Below, one piece after another: positions 53,729 through 61,406 of a stretch of DNA of 64,000 nt. Origin of the DNA: Streptomyces sp. LUP30. Its GTDB lineage: Bacteria > Actinomycetota > Actinomycetes > Streptomycetales > Streptomycetaceae. Location: contig NZ_MJAJ01000003.1 in assembly GCF_001746365.1 (NCBI RefSeq), positions 126,251-190,250 on the forward strand, written 5' to 3'. The notes beneath the pieces were generated by a model. That model did not search any database and had not been told where the DNA came from. It saw nothing but the letters and a program-made list of their open reading frames with translations. Position 1 is the stretch's first letter, and each line of letters opens with the position of its first letter. The position numbers and the translations under genes were made by a program.

Positions 53729-54712
53729 ATGCGCGAGCGACTCGTCGTCCTCTACCGCGGCAACCGGCCCCCCGCCACCGACCGCATCGAAAGCCTCGCC
53801 GACACCGTCTACGCCACGGAGGAGGAACTGCCGTACCTCCTCCCCGGCGCCGACGTCCTCATGGCCTGGGTGACCATCACCCCGGCCATCCGGGAGGCGT
53901 GGCCCGATGATCCGCAGAAGGCGCCCCGCTGGGTCCACGCGTCCTCCGCGGGCGTGGACTCCTTCCTGTTCCCCGCCCTGGTGGACGATCCGCACCTTGT
54001 CCTGACCAACGCCCGCGGTGTCTACGAGCAGCCGACCGCCGAGTACGTCCTGGGCCTTATCCTCGCCCTCGCCAAGGACTTCCCCGGCACCTGGGAGCAC
54101 CAGCACCGCCGCGAGTGGCGTCCGCGCCCCAGCGACGGCATCACGGGACGCACCGCGCTGGTCTGGGGGACGGGGCCGATCGGCCGGGCCATCGCCCGGC
54201 TGCTGCGCGCCGTGGGGATGCGTGTGTGCGGCGCGGGCCGCGAGGCCCGCACGGACGACCCCGACTTCGGCACGGTCCACGGTGCGGCGACCTTGCGCTC
54301 CGCCCTGACAGAAGCGGACTACGTCGTCCTGGCCGCCCCTCTCACCCAGGACACCCGGGGCATGGTCGACGCCCCCGTGCTCGCCGCCATGAAGCCGGGG
54401 GCGCGGCTGATCAACGTGGGCCGTGGCGGACTCGTCGACGAGGAGGCGCTGGTCGACCACCTCGCCGCCGGACGGCTCGCCGGGGCGGCCCTGGACGTGT
54501 TCGCCCAGGAACCGCTGCCTGCCGAGTCTCCCCTGTGGAACATGCCCGGCGTGATCATCTCCCCGCACACGGCCGGCGAGACCACCAGCGAGCGGGAGGC
54601 GCTCATCGAGGTGTTCCTCGACAACTTCGCCCGCCACATCGAGGGCCGACCGCTGCGCAACGTGGTGGACAAGCGGCGCGGATACGTGGTCGACGACACG
54701 CGCCCAGCCTGA
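53729..54712 (+). CDS. D-2-hydroxyacid dehydrogenase
   Basis: The 327-residue NAD-dependent enzyme has the nucleotide-binding loop GTGPIGRAIARLL, catalytic Arg in NVGRGGLVDEEAL, Glu in DVFAQEPLPAESPLW and His in SPHTAGE. The Asp/Glu at the end of the second strand of the Rossmann fold is not clear (VCGAGREA), so NADP use is possible. It reduces a 2-oxoacid or oxidises a D-2-hydroxyacid. One base after the aldehyde dehydrogenase stop; last gene of the operon. Confidence 0.88.
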   Translation: MRERLVVLYRGNRPPATDRIESLADTVYATEEELPYLLPGADVLMAWVTITPAIREAWPDDPQKAPRWVHASSAGVDSFLFPALVDDPHLVLTNARGVYEQPTAEYVLGLILALAKDFPGTWEHQHRREWRPRPSDGITGRTALVWGTGPIGRAIARLLRAVGMRVCGAGREARTDDPDFGTVHGAATLRSALTEADYVVLAAPLTQDTRGMVDAPVLAAMKPGARLINVGRGGLVDEEALVDHLAAGRLAGAALDVFAQEPLPAESPLWNMPGVIISPHTAGETTSEREALIEVFLDNFARHIEGRPLRNVVDKRRGYVVDDTRPA

Positions 54713-54776
54713 AGGCGAGCAGCACGCGCCCCGACCGGTGACTCCTACCGGCCGGGGCGCGTGCTACTCGCCTTTC
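54713..54776 (+). terminator. Strong terminator at the end of the oxidase operon
   Basis: The two arms AGGCGAGCAGCACGCGCCCC and its near-complement (one mismatch) form a 21-bp stem, with an inner CCGG/CCGG extension, followed by TTTCT. Confidence 0.9.
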
Positions 54777-54790
54777 TCTCCCCGACTTGC

Positions 54791-54913
54791 GGCACCCGGC
54801 TGGACACGGACGCCGAGCAGCAGGCAGGCGACAGCTTTGTCATGAAGCCGGGTTACGTCGGTGTCTGGAAGACCATCGAAACCGTGCGCAAGATCTACCT
54901 GACCGTTTCATAA
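54791..54913 (+). pseudogene. C-terminal part of a DUF861 cupin gene, in inverted orientation
   Basis: On the plus strand 40 codons end at a TAA and read RLDTDAEQQAGDSFVMKPG then YVGVWKTIETVRKIYLTVS. This is exactly the last third of a DUF861-type cupin (AGDSFV.KPG...GTWETIE.VRK.Y). There is no start codon or upstream part on this strand; the frame enters from the terminator of the preceding operon. The matching N-terminal part lies on the minus strand at 54956-55210 and stops just where this part would begin. Confidence 0.8.
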
Positions 54914-54955
54914 GCCCGGCTCAGCGAAGCACTACGGGGTGATGGGACCGGGCGG

Positions 54956-55210
54956 CTACCGCTCGCCGCCTTCCGGCGTGAGTTCGATGACGCCGGAAAG
55001 GATGTGGCAGAACTCGAAGAGCTCGCCCTTGATCGAGTGCGTCTCGCCGGGCGTCGCTTCCCAGACACCAGTCTTGATCGTTTCCCCGCGGGCGGCGTCC
55101 TGGGTCCAGGTCTTGTAAGTCGGGTTGCCGGCAATCAGGCGTTCCGGCAGCGGGCCGGACTCCTGGGGTGCGAAGGAGGGGTTGGGATCGATGGTCTTCA
55201 GGAGCGACAT
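54956..55210 (-). pseudogene. N-terminal part of a DUF861 cupin gene
   Basis: The 84 codons start MSLLKTIDPNPSFAPQESGP and include RLIAGNPTYKTWTQD, GVWEATPGETHSIKG, FEFCHILSGVIELTPEGGER and then a TAG. DUF861 cupins are about 115-120 residues long and continue with an AGDSFV.KPG segment. That segment is present, but on the opposite strand 43-165 bases away. Fragments do not overlap, so inversion of a roughly 165-bp piece of one gene is the simplest reading. The fold is used by ureidoglycine aminohydrolase-like and other small enzymes. It was probably the last gene of the sugar-acid operon. Confidence 0.8.
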
Positions 55211-55633
55211 GCTTTTCCTCTACTGGATGTGACAACGACGCAAATCGGGAGCGGACGTAGCAGGCGTCACCGGGCCGAGTTCGACCGGACTCATCGCGCG
55301 TCTCGGAGCAGGGCCTGACGGCTGCCCACCACGGGTTTCGACTCCGACATGAAGTGCCGGACGATCGGCATCGAAGGTGACCTGATGGGCGGCGGCCTGC
55401 ACCGGCGGTGCGGAGCGTGCGACTGCCCCGGCCCATCGAGTATTTCTGACGCCCCGCACGGAGCCCATGTGTGATCTGTCCGTCGCGGGCACGAGGTTCG
55501 GACGTTGTGTCAGGCGAAAGGCCAGAGGGGCATTCATGGCGAGGCGCGGATCGGTCGCCACGCATCCAGCGGCACGGACGGGTCTGCGAGCATCAGCCCG
55601 TTCCCCGGTGCACCATGCAGACGAACCGCGTCT
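55211..55633. other. Intergenic stretch without a recognised gene
   Basis: 423 bases between the hydroxypyruvate-isomerase-like gene and the cupin remnant. Open frames on both strands lack ribosome sites and recognisable domains. A short minus-strand frame (MPIVRHFMSESKPVVGSRQA and eight more residues, around 55300-55380) could be a gene tail relic but I cannot support it. Confidence 0.4.
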
Positions 55634-56446
55634 TCATGCGATGTCCCCTCGCCGGCTCCGGTAGTCGTGGAGCCAGCGGAGACCTTCGCTCGTTCCGGCG
55701 CGGGGGCGGTACTCGCAGCCGACCCACCCGCCGAAGCCCAGCTCGTCGACCACGTCGAGCAGGTGGCGGACGTTGAGCTCACCCCGGTCGGGCTCACCCC
55801 GGTCGGGCACGCCCGCGATCTGCAGATGGCCGACCCGGCCGGTCGGCAGGTCACGGCGCAGGGTCGCGGTGAGGTCGCCTTCGACGATCTGGCAGTGGTA
55901 GAGGTCGAACTGCACCTTGAGACGTGAGGCTCCCACCTCCTGAACGACGGCGTGCGCCTCGGCCTGGGTGCTCAGGACGTACCCGGGCATGTCGCGGCCG
56001 TTGATCGGCTCGATCAGGATGTCGACGCCGGCCGCGGCGGCCCGCTCCGCGGCCCAGGCCAGGTTGGTCAGATAGGTGTCACGGTGCTCGGCCCGCTCGA
56101 CCGGTGGCGCGTCCGGCCGGACCAGCCCGGCCATCAGGTGCACCCGTGGGCAGCCCAACGCCGCCGCGTACTCCAGCGCCCGGTCGACCCCGGAACGCAC
56201 CTCCGCCTCCCGCCCGGGCAGTGCCGCCACCCCGCGCTCTCCGCACTCCCACGCTCCGGGAGGGGCGTTGAAGAGCACCTGCTCCAGGCCGTGGTCGTCG
56301 AGCCGGCGGCGCAGCTCGGCGGCGTCGTACGCATAGGGGAAGAGGTACTCCACGGCCTCGAAGCCGTCAGCCGAGGCCGCGGCGAAGCGGTCGAGGAAAT
56401 CGTGCTCGGTGTACATCGTGGACAGGTTCGCTGCGAACCTCGGCAT
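55634..56446 (-). CDS. Hydroxypyruvate isomerase family protein (Hyi/OtnI-like)
   Basis: The 270-residue TIM-barrel enzyme starts [20 protein letters not shown], the family's N-terminus. Metal/acid residues are present: [18 protein letters not shown] (Glu), [12 protein letters not shown] (Asp, His) and GWVGCEYRP (Glu). Family members isomerise hydroxypyruvate/tartronate semialdehyde or 2-oxo-tetronates (OtnI). AGGAG before the ATG at 56444-56446 fixes the start. [10 protein letters not shown] is a small internal duplication. Position in an operon with a four-carbon acid sugar kinase favours the OtnI role. Confidence 0.85.
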   Translation of the reverse strand: MPRFAANLSTMYTEHDFLDRFAAASADGFEAVEYLFPYAYDAAELRRRLDDHGLEQVLFNAPPGAWECGERGVAALPGREAEVRSGVDRALEYAAALGCPRVHLMAGLVRPDAPPVERAEHRDTYLTNLAWAAERAAAAGVDILIEPINGRDMPGYVLSTQAEAHAVVQEVGASRLKVQFDLYHCQIVEGDLTATLRRDLPTGRVGHLQIAGVPDRGEPDRGELNVRHLLDVVDELGFGGWVGCEYRPRAGTSEGLRWLHDYRSRRGDIA

Positions 56447-56509
56447 GCCGGCTCCTGTGTTTCGGCCGGGGTGGGCGAACAGCTCCACAGCCCCTTGCCG
56501 TTCCATGGT

Positions 56510-57223
56510 CTAGAAAGCCCTGGCTGTGGCACGGACGGGTTCAGCCGCCTGCTCGTTCAGCACACGCACCGCGTCCTCCGCTCCGCTGCGTGGGCTGGAG
56601 AGCACGGGCTTGCCTACGGCTTCGGCGATCGCGGGAGCCAGCCGTGCCATGGACGCCTGGGCCAGCACGATCACGTCGACCTCGGTGGCCAACGCCCGTG
56701 CCCCGTCCAGCACCATCGCATCGTGGCGGTCGCGGTCACCGGACGTGAGCACCGAGAAGGCGCCCTCGCAGAGCCGTTCTCGGACGGTGATGTCGCGACC
56801 GGCCGCCCGGGCCTTCTCCTCGACGAGAGCACGGGTCGGCGGCAGCGTCGTGGGGACCGTGGCCAGGACGCCGATGGCGTCAGCGGACTCGACCGCTGAC
56901 GCGGTCATCGCGTCGTCGATCTTGACGATCGGGACGGAGACCAGGCGTCGGGCCACGTCCATGGCCGGACCGACCGAGGAGCAGGCGGAGAAGATGACAT
57001 CGGCCCCCGCGGCCTCCGCGGCCTGGGCCAGGTGCACCAGACGCTGCGTGCTGGCAGGCGAGACCTCGCCGTCGCGCACCACGGCAGCGAGCACGTCGCT
57101 GTCGACGAAGTGCAGGACCCTGGCGTTCGGCGCGAGTTCCGCGAGGTCTTCGTTGATGACCGAATCGGGGTTGATGAACAGCAGACTGGTGTGCAGCACG
57201 GCGATCGAGGCAGTGGTGGACAT
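56510..57223 (-). CDS. Aspartate/glutamate racemase superfamily protein
   Basis: The 237-residue protein has the Asp/Glu/hydantoin racemase fold: IAVLHTSLLFINPD at the start, VIFSACSSVGPAMD with the first catalytic Cys, and VDVIVLAQASMARLAPAI where the second Cys would be. The second Cys is absent in that loop, so a standard two-base racemase mechanism is unlikely; decarboxylase or isomerase activities exist in this superfamily. GGAG lies before the ATG at 57221-57223. It belongs to the sugar-acid operon, with a gap of 161 bases to the aldolase. Confidence 0.78.
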   Translation of the reverse strand: MSTTASIAVLHTSLLFINPDSVINEDLAELAPNARVLHFVDSDVLAAVVRDGEVSPASTQRLVHLAQAAEAAGADVIFSACSSVGPAMDVARRLVSVPIVKIDDAMTASAVESADAIGVLATVPTTLPPTRALVEEKARAAGRDITVRERLCEGAFSVLTSGDRDRHDAMVLDGARALATEVDVIVLAQASMARLAPAIAEAVGKPVLSSPRSGAEDAVRVLNEQAAEPVRATARAF

Positions 57224-57384
57224 GGTGTCTCCAACAAGGTGAAGTATCGGGCCGTGTGCCGGTGAGGGCACGAGGGCACGAGACGAAGCGGTGCGAACCG
57301 CGCGCCACGCGCGCGGCCGGTGGTGTACGACGGTCTGGTGCCCGTCGCTGCGGTGCGGTCCAGGTCAGCGGGGCTGAGTTCAGG

Positions 57385-58247
57385 TCACGCGTTTCCCGCT
57401 TCGGCTTGGGGGCTCAGGCGGCCGATGACATCCAGGGCTGCGTCCCGAACCGCGTCGCGGCCGGCCGCCCACATGGAGACGACGTCGGAGCCGGGCAACG
57501 CGGACGGGAGGGACGCGCCGGTGGCCGCCAGATAGGAGCGGCGTAGTTCGGCGTTGACGTTGACCTTGGCGACGCCTCGGGCGAGGGCGCCGTGCAGCTC
57601 CTCGACGGGCAGACCGCTGGCGCCGTGCAGGACGAGCGGGACCGGTACGGCCTCGTGGATCGCGGCCAGCCGCTCCAGGTCCAGGCGGACCGGGTGCTTG
57701 GTGAAGCCGTGGACGTTGCCGACGGCGACGGCGAGCGCGTCCACGCCCGTCGCGGACACGATTCGGCCGCCTGCTGCGGATCTGTCATCGCCGCGGCCTG
57801 CGCGACGGCGTCGGTGGAGACGTCCTCGTCGCCCGGCAGGGCACCGAGCTCGGCCTCCACCCAGGTGCCGTGGTCGCGGGCTCGGCGGACCGCCTCCTTC
57901 GTCAACGCGATGTTCTCGGCGAACGGCAGGTGCGAGCCGTCGACCATGACAGAGGTGTAGCCGGCCTCCAGGCAGGCGGTGATCTCGTCCAGGTCCCGGC
58001 TGTGGTCGAGGTGCACCCCGAGAAGGGCCGTGGAGCGTGCGACGGCGTCCAGCACCAGCCGCATCAGGGCCTCGCGGCCGGCGTGCTGGAAGGGACTGGA
58101 GCCCGCCTGGATGATGACGGGCCGTCCGGCGGCCTCGGCGGCGGCCGTGATGCCCTGGACTGTCTCCAGGTTGTAGGCGACGAACCCGGGCAGAGCGTGA
58201 CCGGCGGCCGCCGCCTCCTTCAGGGCATCGGTTCCGTGCTGCAGCAT
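57385..58247 (-). pseudogene. Class II (zinc) ketose-bisphosphate aldolase, frameshifted
   Basis: The first 171 codons read normally (GFVAYNLETVQGITAAAEAA, GVHLDHSRDLDEITACLEAG, MVDGSHLPFAENIALTKEAV). After DPQQAAE near 57760 the family sequence continues one frame over as VSATGVDALAVAVGNVHGF, LVLHGASGLPVEELH and KVNVNAELRRSY. GAATCGTG at the break needs one extra T (GAATTCGTG) to restore AEFVSATGV. All zinc and substrate residues are present across the two frames. The mutation is recent or a sequencing error. The start ATG overlaps the kinase stop. Confidence 0.85.
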
Positions 58248-59695
58248 CAGGCACTCCTGAGCAGGTCGAGGGCGTCGGCCAGGGCGTCGGTGCCCCCGAC
58301 GTTCCCGGCGAAGACGATGTAGGGGATGCCGGCGGCGGGGCCGTCCACCGGCTCCCAGAGCGAGACGATGCCCGGCAGCAGCGTGCCCCGGGCCCAGGCA
58401 CGGCGGATCCGAAGGCCGTGGGTGGCGGTGTCGCTGGAGGTGATCCCGCCCTTGGCGAGGACGAAAGCGGGCCGCCGGGAGGCGTTGACCTGGCGCACGG
58501 CCGAAACGAGCGCGGCGGAGACCCGGCGGGAGATCGCCAGACTGTCGTCCGCGTCGGCACCCGTCATCAGCACGCGAGAGGTACGGATCACCGCGTCCGC
58601 CGAGCCCAGGGCGCCGGCGGCCGCGGCCGCGACCTCGGCGATGTGGGCCTCACGCCGCTCCTCGTCGAGCAGCAGGGCCACGTCCAGCTCGTACTCCGCG
58701 ATCCCGCCTCGCTCCCGCAGCCGGTCCAACTGCCGTGTCGTCAAGGCGACATGAGACCCCACGACGATGAGACCGTGCGGTGCGTCGCCGCGCAGAGGGC
58801 GCAGTTCGGCCGGGGTGAGCGGTGCCCGCGCAGCCTGTCCGGCGCGGGCCCTGACAAAGGACGGCCCGACCCGGTACACCAGCCGCGTGCCGTTCTCCTC
58901 CGCCTCCGCGAGTGCCAGGGCCAGCACCCGCAGATCGTCGTCGCACACCGCGTCGACCACGGCCGTACGTCCGCCGCGCAGCGAGGACAGCTGCCGCGCC
59001 GTGTGCACGGGGCCGCCGCCGCGCAGGTCGTCGAGAGTGACGCGCAGAACCTCGTACGCGGGGATGCGTCCGCCCGTCTTCTCCTCGACCCACTCGGGCA
59101 GCGAGGAGCTGCGATAGCCGAAGGTGGCGTCGCGGGCGAACTCGCTCTCGCCGACCGGGAGCAGTCCGTCGGCGGTCCGCATCCAGTGGCGGGAGCCAAC
59201 GGTCAGCCGGCCCGCCTCGACGTAGGCGGGGACCACCACCACGCCGTCCGGAGCACCTGCGCCCAGCTCCGTCAGCTCCTCTGCGAGGACATCGGTCTCC
59301 AGCGGGAAGTGACCGCGAAGCGTGGAGTCCCCGCGGCTCGCCAGGACGTAGCCGGTGCCCTCGGCCGCCGACGCCGCGTGCAGGGCCCGGAGGACCTCGC
59401 GGTTGCGGGCGGCCGCGTCCTCGGGGGACAGGCTGCGGGTGTTGGTGAGGACGAAGAAGACGGCGCTGTCCTGGCGCAGCGCCCAGCGCAGGTCGTCCAC
59501 CGTCCAGGACGTCAGGACGGGCACGTCGGCGACCGTCTGGGTGCCGGTCGGATCGTCGTCGAGGACGACGAGACGGGGGCCGCCGGATATGCGGGCGGCC
59601 ACTTCCGCGGCGCTCACCTCGTGGACTGGAGGCAGCCCTTCCAGCACCACCGCCTCGGGGACGGGCCGCGTCTGGGCATGAACGGGTAGAGACAT
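58247..59695 (-). CDS. Four-carbon acid sugar kinase family protein (OtnK/DtnK, DUF1537)
   Basis: The 482-residue kinase of the DUF1537 family has the N-terminal signature LVVLDDDPTGTQTVADVPVL, the RGDSTLRGHFPLET motif and the C-terminal nucleotide-binding part FVLAKGGITSSDTATHGLRI with GIVSLWEP and FAGNVGG. The family phosphorylates four-carbon acid sugars (3-oxo-tetronate, D-threonate, D-erythronate) before aldol cleavage or decarboxylation. It is the first gene of the minus-strand operon. The ATG is at 59693-59695 with AGGA upstream. Confidence 0.9.
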   Translation of the reverse strand: MSLPVHAQTRPVPEAVVLEGLPPVHEVSAAEVAARISGGPRLVVLDDDPTGTQTVADVPVLTSWTVDDLRWALRQDSAVFFVLTNTRSLSPEDAAARNREVLRALHAASAAEGTGYVLASRGDSTLRGHFPLETDVLAEELTELGAGAPDGVVVVPAYVEAGRLTVGSRHWMRTADGLLPVGESEFARDATFGYRSSSLPEWVEEKTGGRIPAYEVLRVTLDDLRGGGPVHTARQLSSLRGGRTAVVDAVCDDDLRVLALALAEAEENGTRLVYRVGPSFVRARAGQAARAPLTPAELRPLRGDAPHGLIVVGSHVALTTRQLDRLRERGGIAEYELDVALLLDEERREAHIAEVAAAAAGALGSADAVIRTSRVLMTGADADDSLAISRRVSAALVSAVRQVNASRRPAFVLAKGGITSSDTATHGLRIRRAWARGTLLPGIVSLWEPVDGPAAGIPYIVFAGNVGGTDALADALDLLRSA

Positions 59696-59902
59696 GGCGA
59701 ATTCCTGGTCTGTTACGAGTGGTGCTCGCTGCGGTGGGCTACGGCGGTCATGGCAGGCCGGGCCGTCTCTCGGAGCATGTTCGGGCGGGCGGGTCCGTGG
59801 GGTCCAGCAAGGGGGCGAGCGAGCCGGCCCGCCAGGGCGGTGGGGGGCTTGCCCCGATTACGTGGCGGGCGTCCGCGCAGTGTCACCGCCGTGGGTATCG
59901 GC

Positions 59903-60037
59903 TCAGAACGACCTCTCCTTCGCCTTGCAGCAGGCGCGGCCGAACGGCAGGCACTGGGCGGGCGGCAGGACCTCGATCCCGCGGCCCCGATGCCGTCACC
60001 GGGGATGAGGGTGACGCGGTGGTTCTGGGTTCGTCAT
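59903..60037 (-). pseudogene. Decayed 5' end of a second tartrate-dehydrogenase-like gene
   Basis: From an ATG at 60035-60037 the minus strand reads ATGACGA, then HRVTLIPGDGIGA in the second frame, then EVLPPAQ, which matches the intact gene at 43011 (MTTNHRIALIPGDGIGAEVLPPAQ without a break). A 4-base and an 8-base insertion relative to the intact gene shift the frame; similarity fades by about 59915, and a TGA follows at 59903-59905. Confidence 0.75.
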
Positions 60038-60094
60038 AGGGCCGATTCCAGCAGCGGGCCGGGCAGCGCGTCCAAGACGCAATGCCGATGTTCC

Positions 60095-60113
60095 TTATAG
60101 GATCGCCCTATAA
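60095..60113. promoter_or_regulatory. Palindromic operator of the decayed LysR-dehydrogenase copy
   Basis: TTATAGGATCGCCCTATAA (extended by CC/GG on both sides, 60093-60115) is a clear dyad. It sits 57 bases before the decayed dehydrogenase ATG, the same distance as in the intact locus. Beyond it, TTGCGTCTTGGACGC (minus strand, 60082 to 60068) is identical to 42966-42980, again 12 bases away in both copies. Confidence 0.7.
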
Positions 60114-60349
60114 GGCGGCTTTACTGCGGTTCCGTCAGCTCCGTCCGGGAAGTACATCGCCGCCGGGGACTGTGGGCCGCGGCGGCTGATCAGCGCGATA
60201 CGCAGCTCTCCGTTCGCTTCCAGGTCGAGCACCGGGGTGCCAGCCCGCTTCCACGGTCCACCACCCGGGTCGGTCACCACCGCCGGCCCCACCCCCTCCG
60301 GCGCCATCGACAGCACCGACAACACCGTGCTCGCACGGGTCGTCCACAC
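60095..60349 (-). pseudogene. Decayed 3' end of a second LysR regulator gene
   Basis: About 80 codons on the minus strand (TVLSVLSMAPEGVGPAVV, then VLDLEANGELRIALISRRGP and SPAA) align with the end of the intact LysR at 42053-42937 (VSLMPLVLAGVGLAVIMDSW, VLDIEPETTLDIALVSRRGS, SPAA). There is no N-terminal helix-turn-helix; similarity ends near 60350, where GH68-related sequence starts on the other strand within 140 bases. Confidence 0.72.
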
Positions 60350-60494
60350 GGGCCCGCCCGGCCGTGCCCCGCTGCCGCTCGGCGGTGTCCCGCGCACCGC
60401 GCTGACCTGGGCGCCGAAGCGGCAGTTGGGCCGGCGTTCGGCCGCCCGGCGGCAGTAGTGCTCGTATGCGCGGCGCGGCAGGTGGAGGCGCTCC

Positions 60495-61220
60495 GTGTGG
60501 TTCGACGGGTTCCGGAACCACCGCATCATCGCCGAGCCCGACGGCAAGCTGTACCAGACCATGGCACAGTCCCAGTCGGGCCCGATCATCTACGCCTTCC
60601 GCGACCCGTTCGTCTTCCGAGACCCCCGGGACCGCAAGATCCACATCTTGTTCGAGGGCAATACGGCCGGTACCGCCGGCAGCTACCAGTGCACCAAGCG
60701 CGACATAGGTGACGTCCCGGCCGGCCACGAGGTGCCGGAGAACGCGAAGTACTACACGGGCAACATCGGGCTGGCCACGGCCGACAGCGACAGCATGGGC
60801 AAGTGGCGGCTGCAGCCCCCGCTGCTCTCGGCCAACTGTGTGAACCAGCAGACCGAACGGCCCCACCTGGTCATCCGCAACGGCAAGTACTACCTGTTCA
60901 CCATCAGCCACAAGTTCACGTTCGCGCCGGGGCTGAGCGGCTGGGACGGCCTCTACGGGTTCGTCGGTCCGTCCCTGCGCAGCGACTACAAGCCGCTCAA
61001 CGGCAACGCACTGGTCCTGGGCAACCCGGAGGACGCCCCGACGCAGCAGTACTCGCACTACGTGATGCCCAACGGCCTCGTGGAGAGCTTCATCGACACG
61101 GTCCCCACCGCCGACGGCGGGACCCGCTTCGGCGGCACCCTGGCACGCACGCTCGTGCTGTCCATGAACGGCAACAAGACCAGGCTCACCCAGCAGTTGG
61201 GCTACGGCTTCATCCCGTAA
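60495..61220 (+). pseudogene. GH68 family (levansucrase-like) protein, N-terminally truncated
   Basis: 241 codons match the C-terminal two thirds of glycoside hydrolase family 68: FDGFRNHRIIAEPDGKLYQT, YAFRDPFVFRDPRDRKIHIL (transition-state Asp), QQTERPHLVIRNGKYYLFT (acid/base Glu) and YSHYVMPNGLVESFIDTV. The nucleophile Asp (in WDSW) and the signal peptide, roughly the first 150-200 residues, are missing, so the product cannot be active. The first GTG at 60495 has no ribosome site that I trust. The break lies next to the LysR remnant. Confidence 0.75.
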
Positions 61221-61406
61221 TCGACCCACGGTCGAGCAACGCGCCATGGCGGGCCGCGCCACAGTGGCCCGTCACGGCCGTTCGAACCGGTCGCTGAGGA
61301 GCTGCTGCACATGGTCGTCACCGTCGCACCCCCTCGTTGAGCGGCTTCGCGACCTATGTCGTACGCAGCCTGCCGCGGCGGCCCGCTCAGCCGCCCGCAT
61401 CAGGAC

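Noticed and set aside
57385..58247. Programmed frameshift in the aldolase
   Set aside because: No slippery sequence, no stimulatory hairpin and no known precedent in this family; deletion or sequencing error is simpler.
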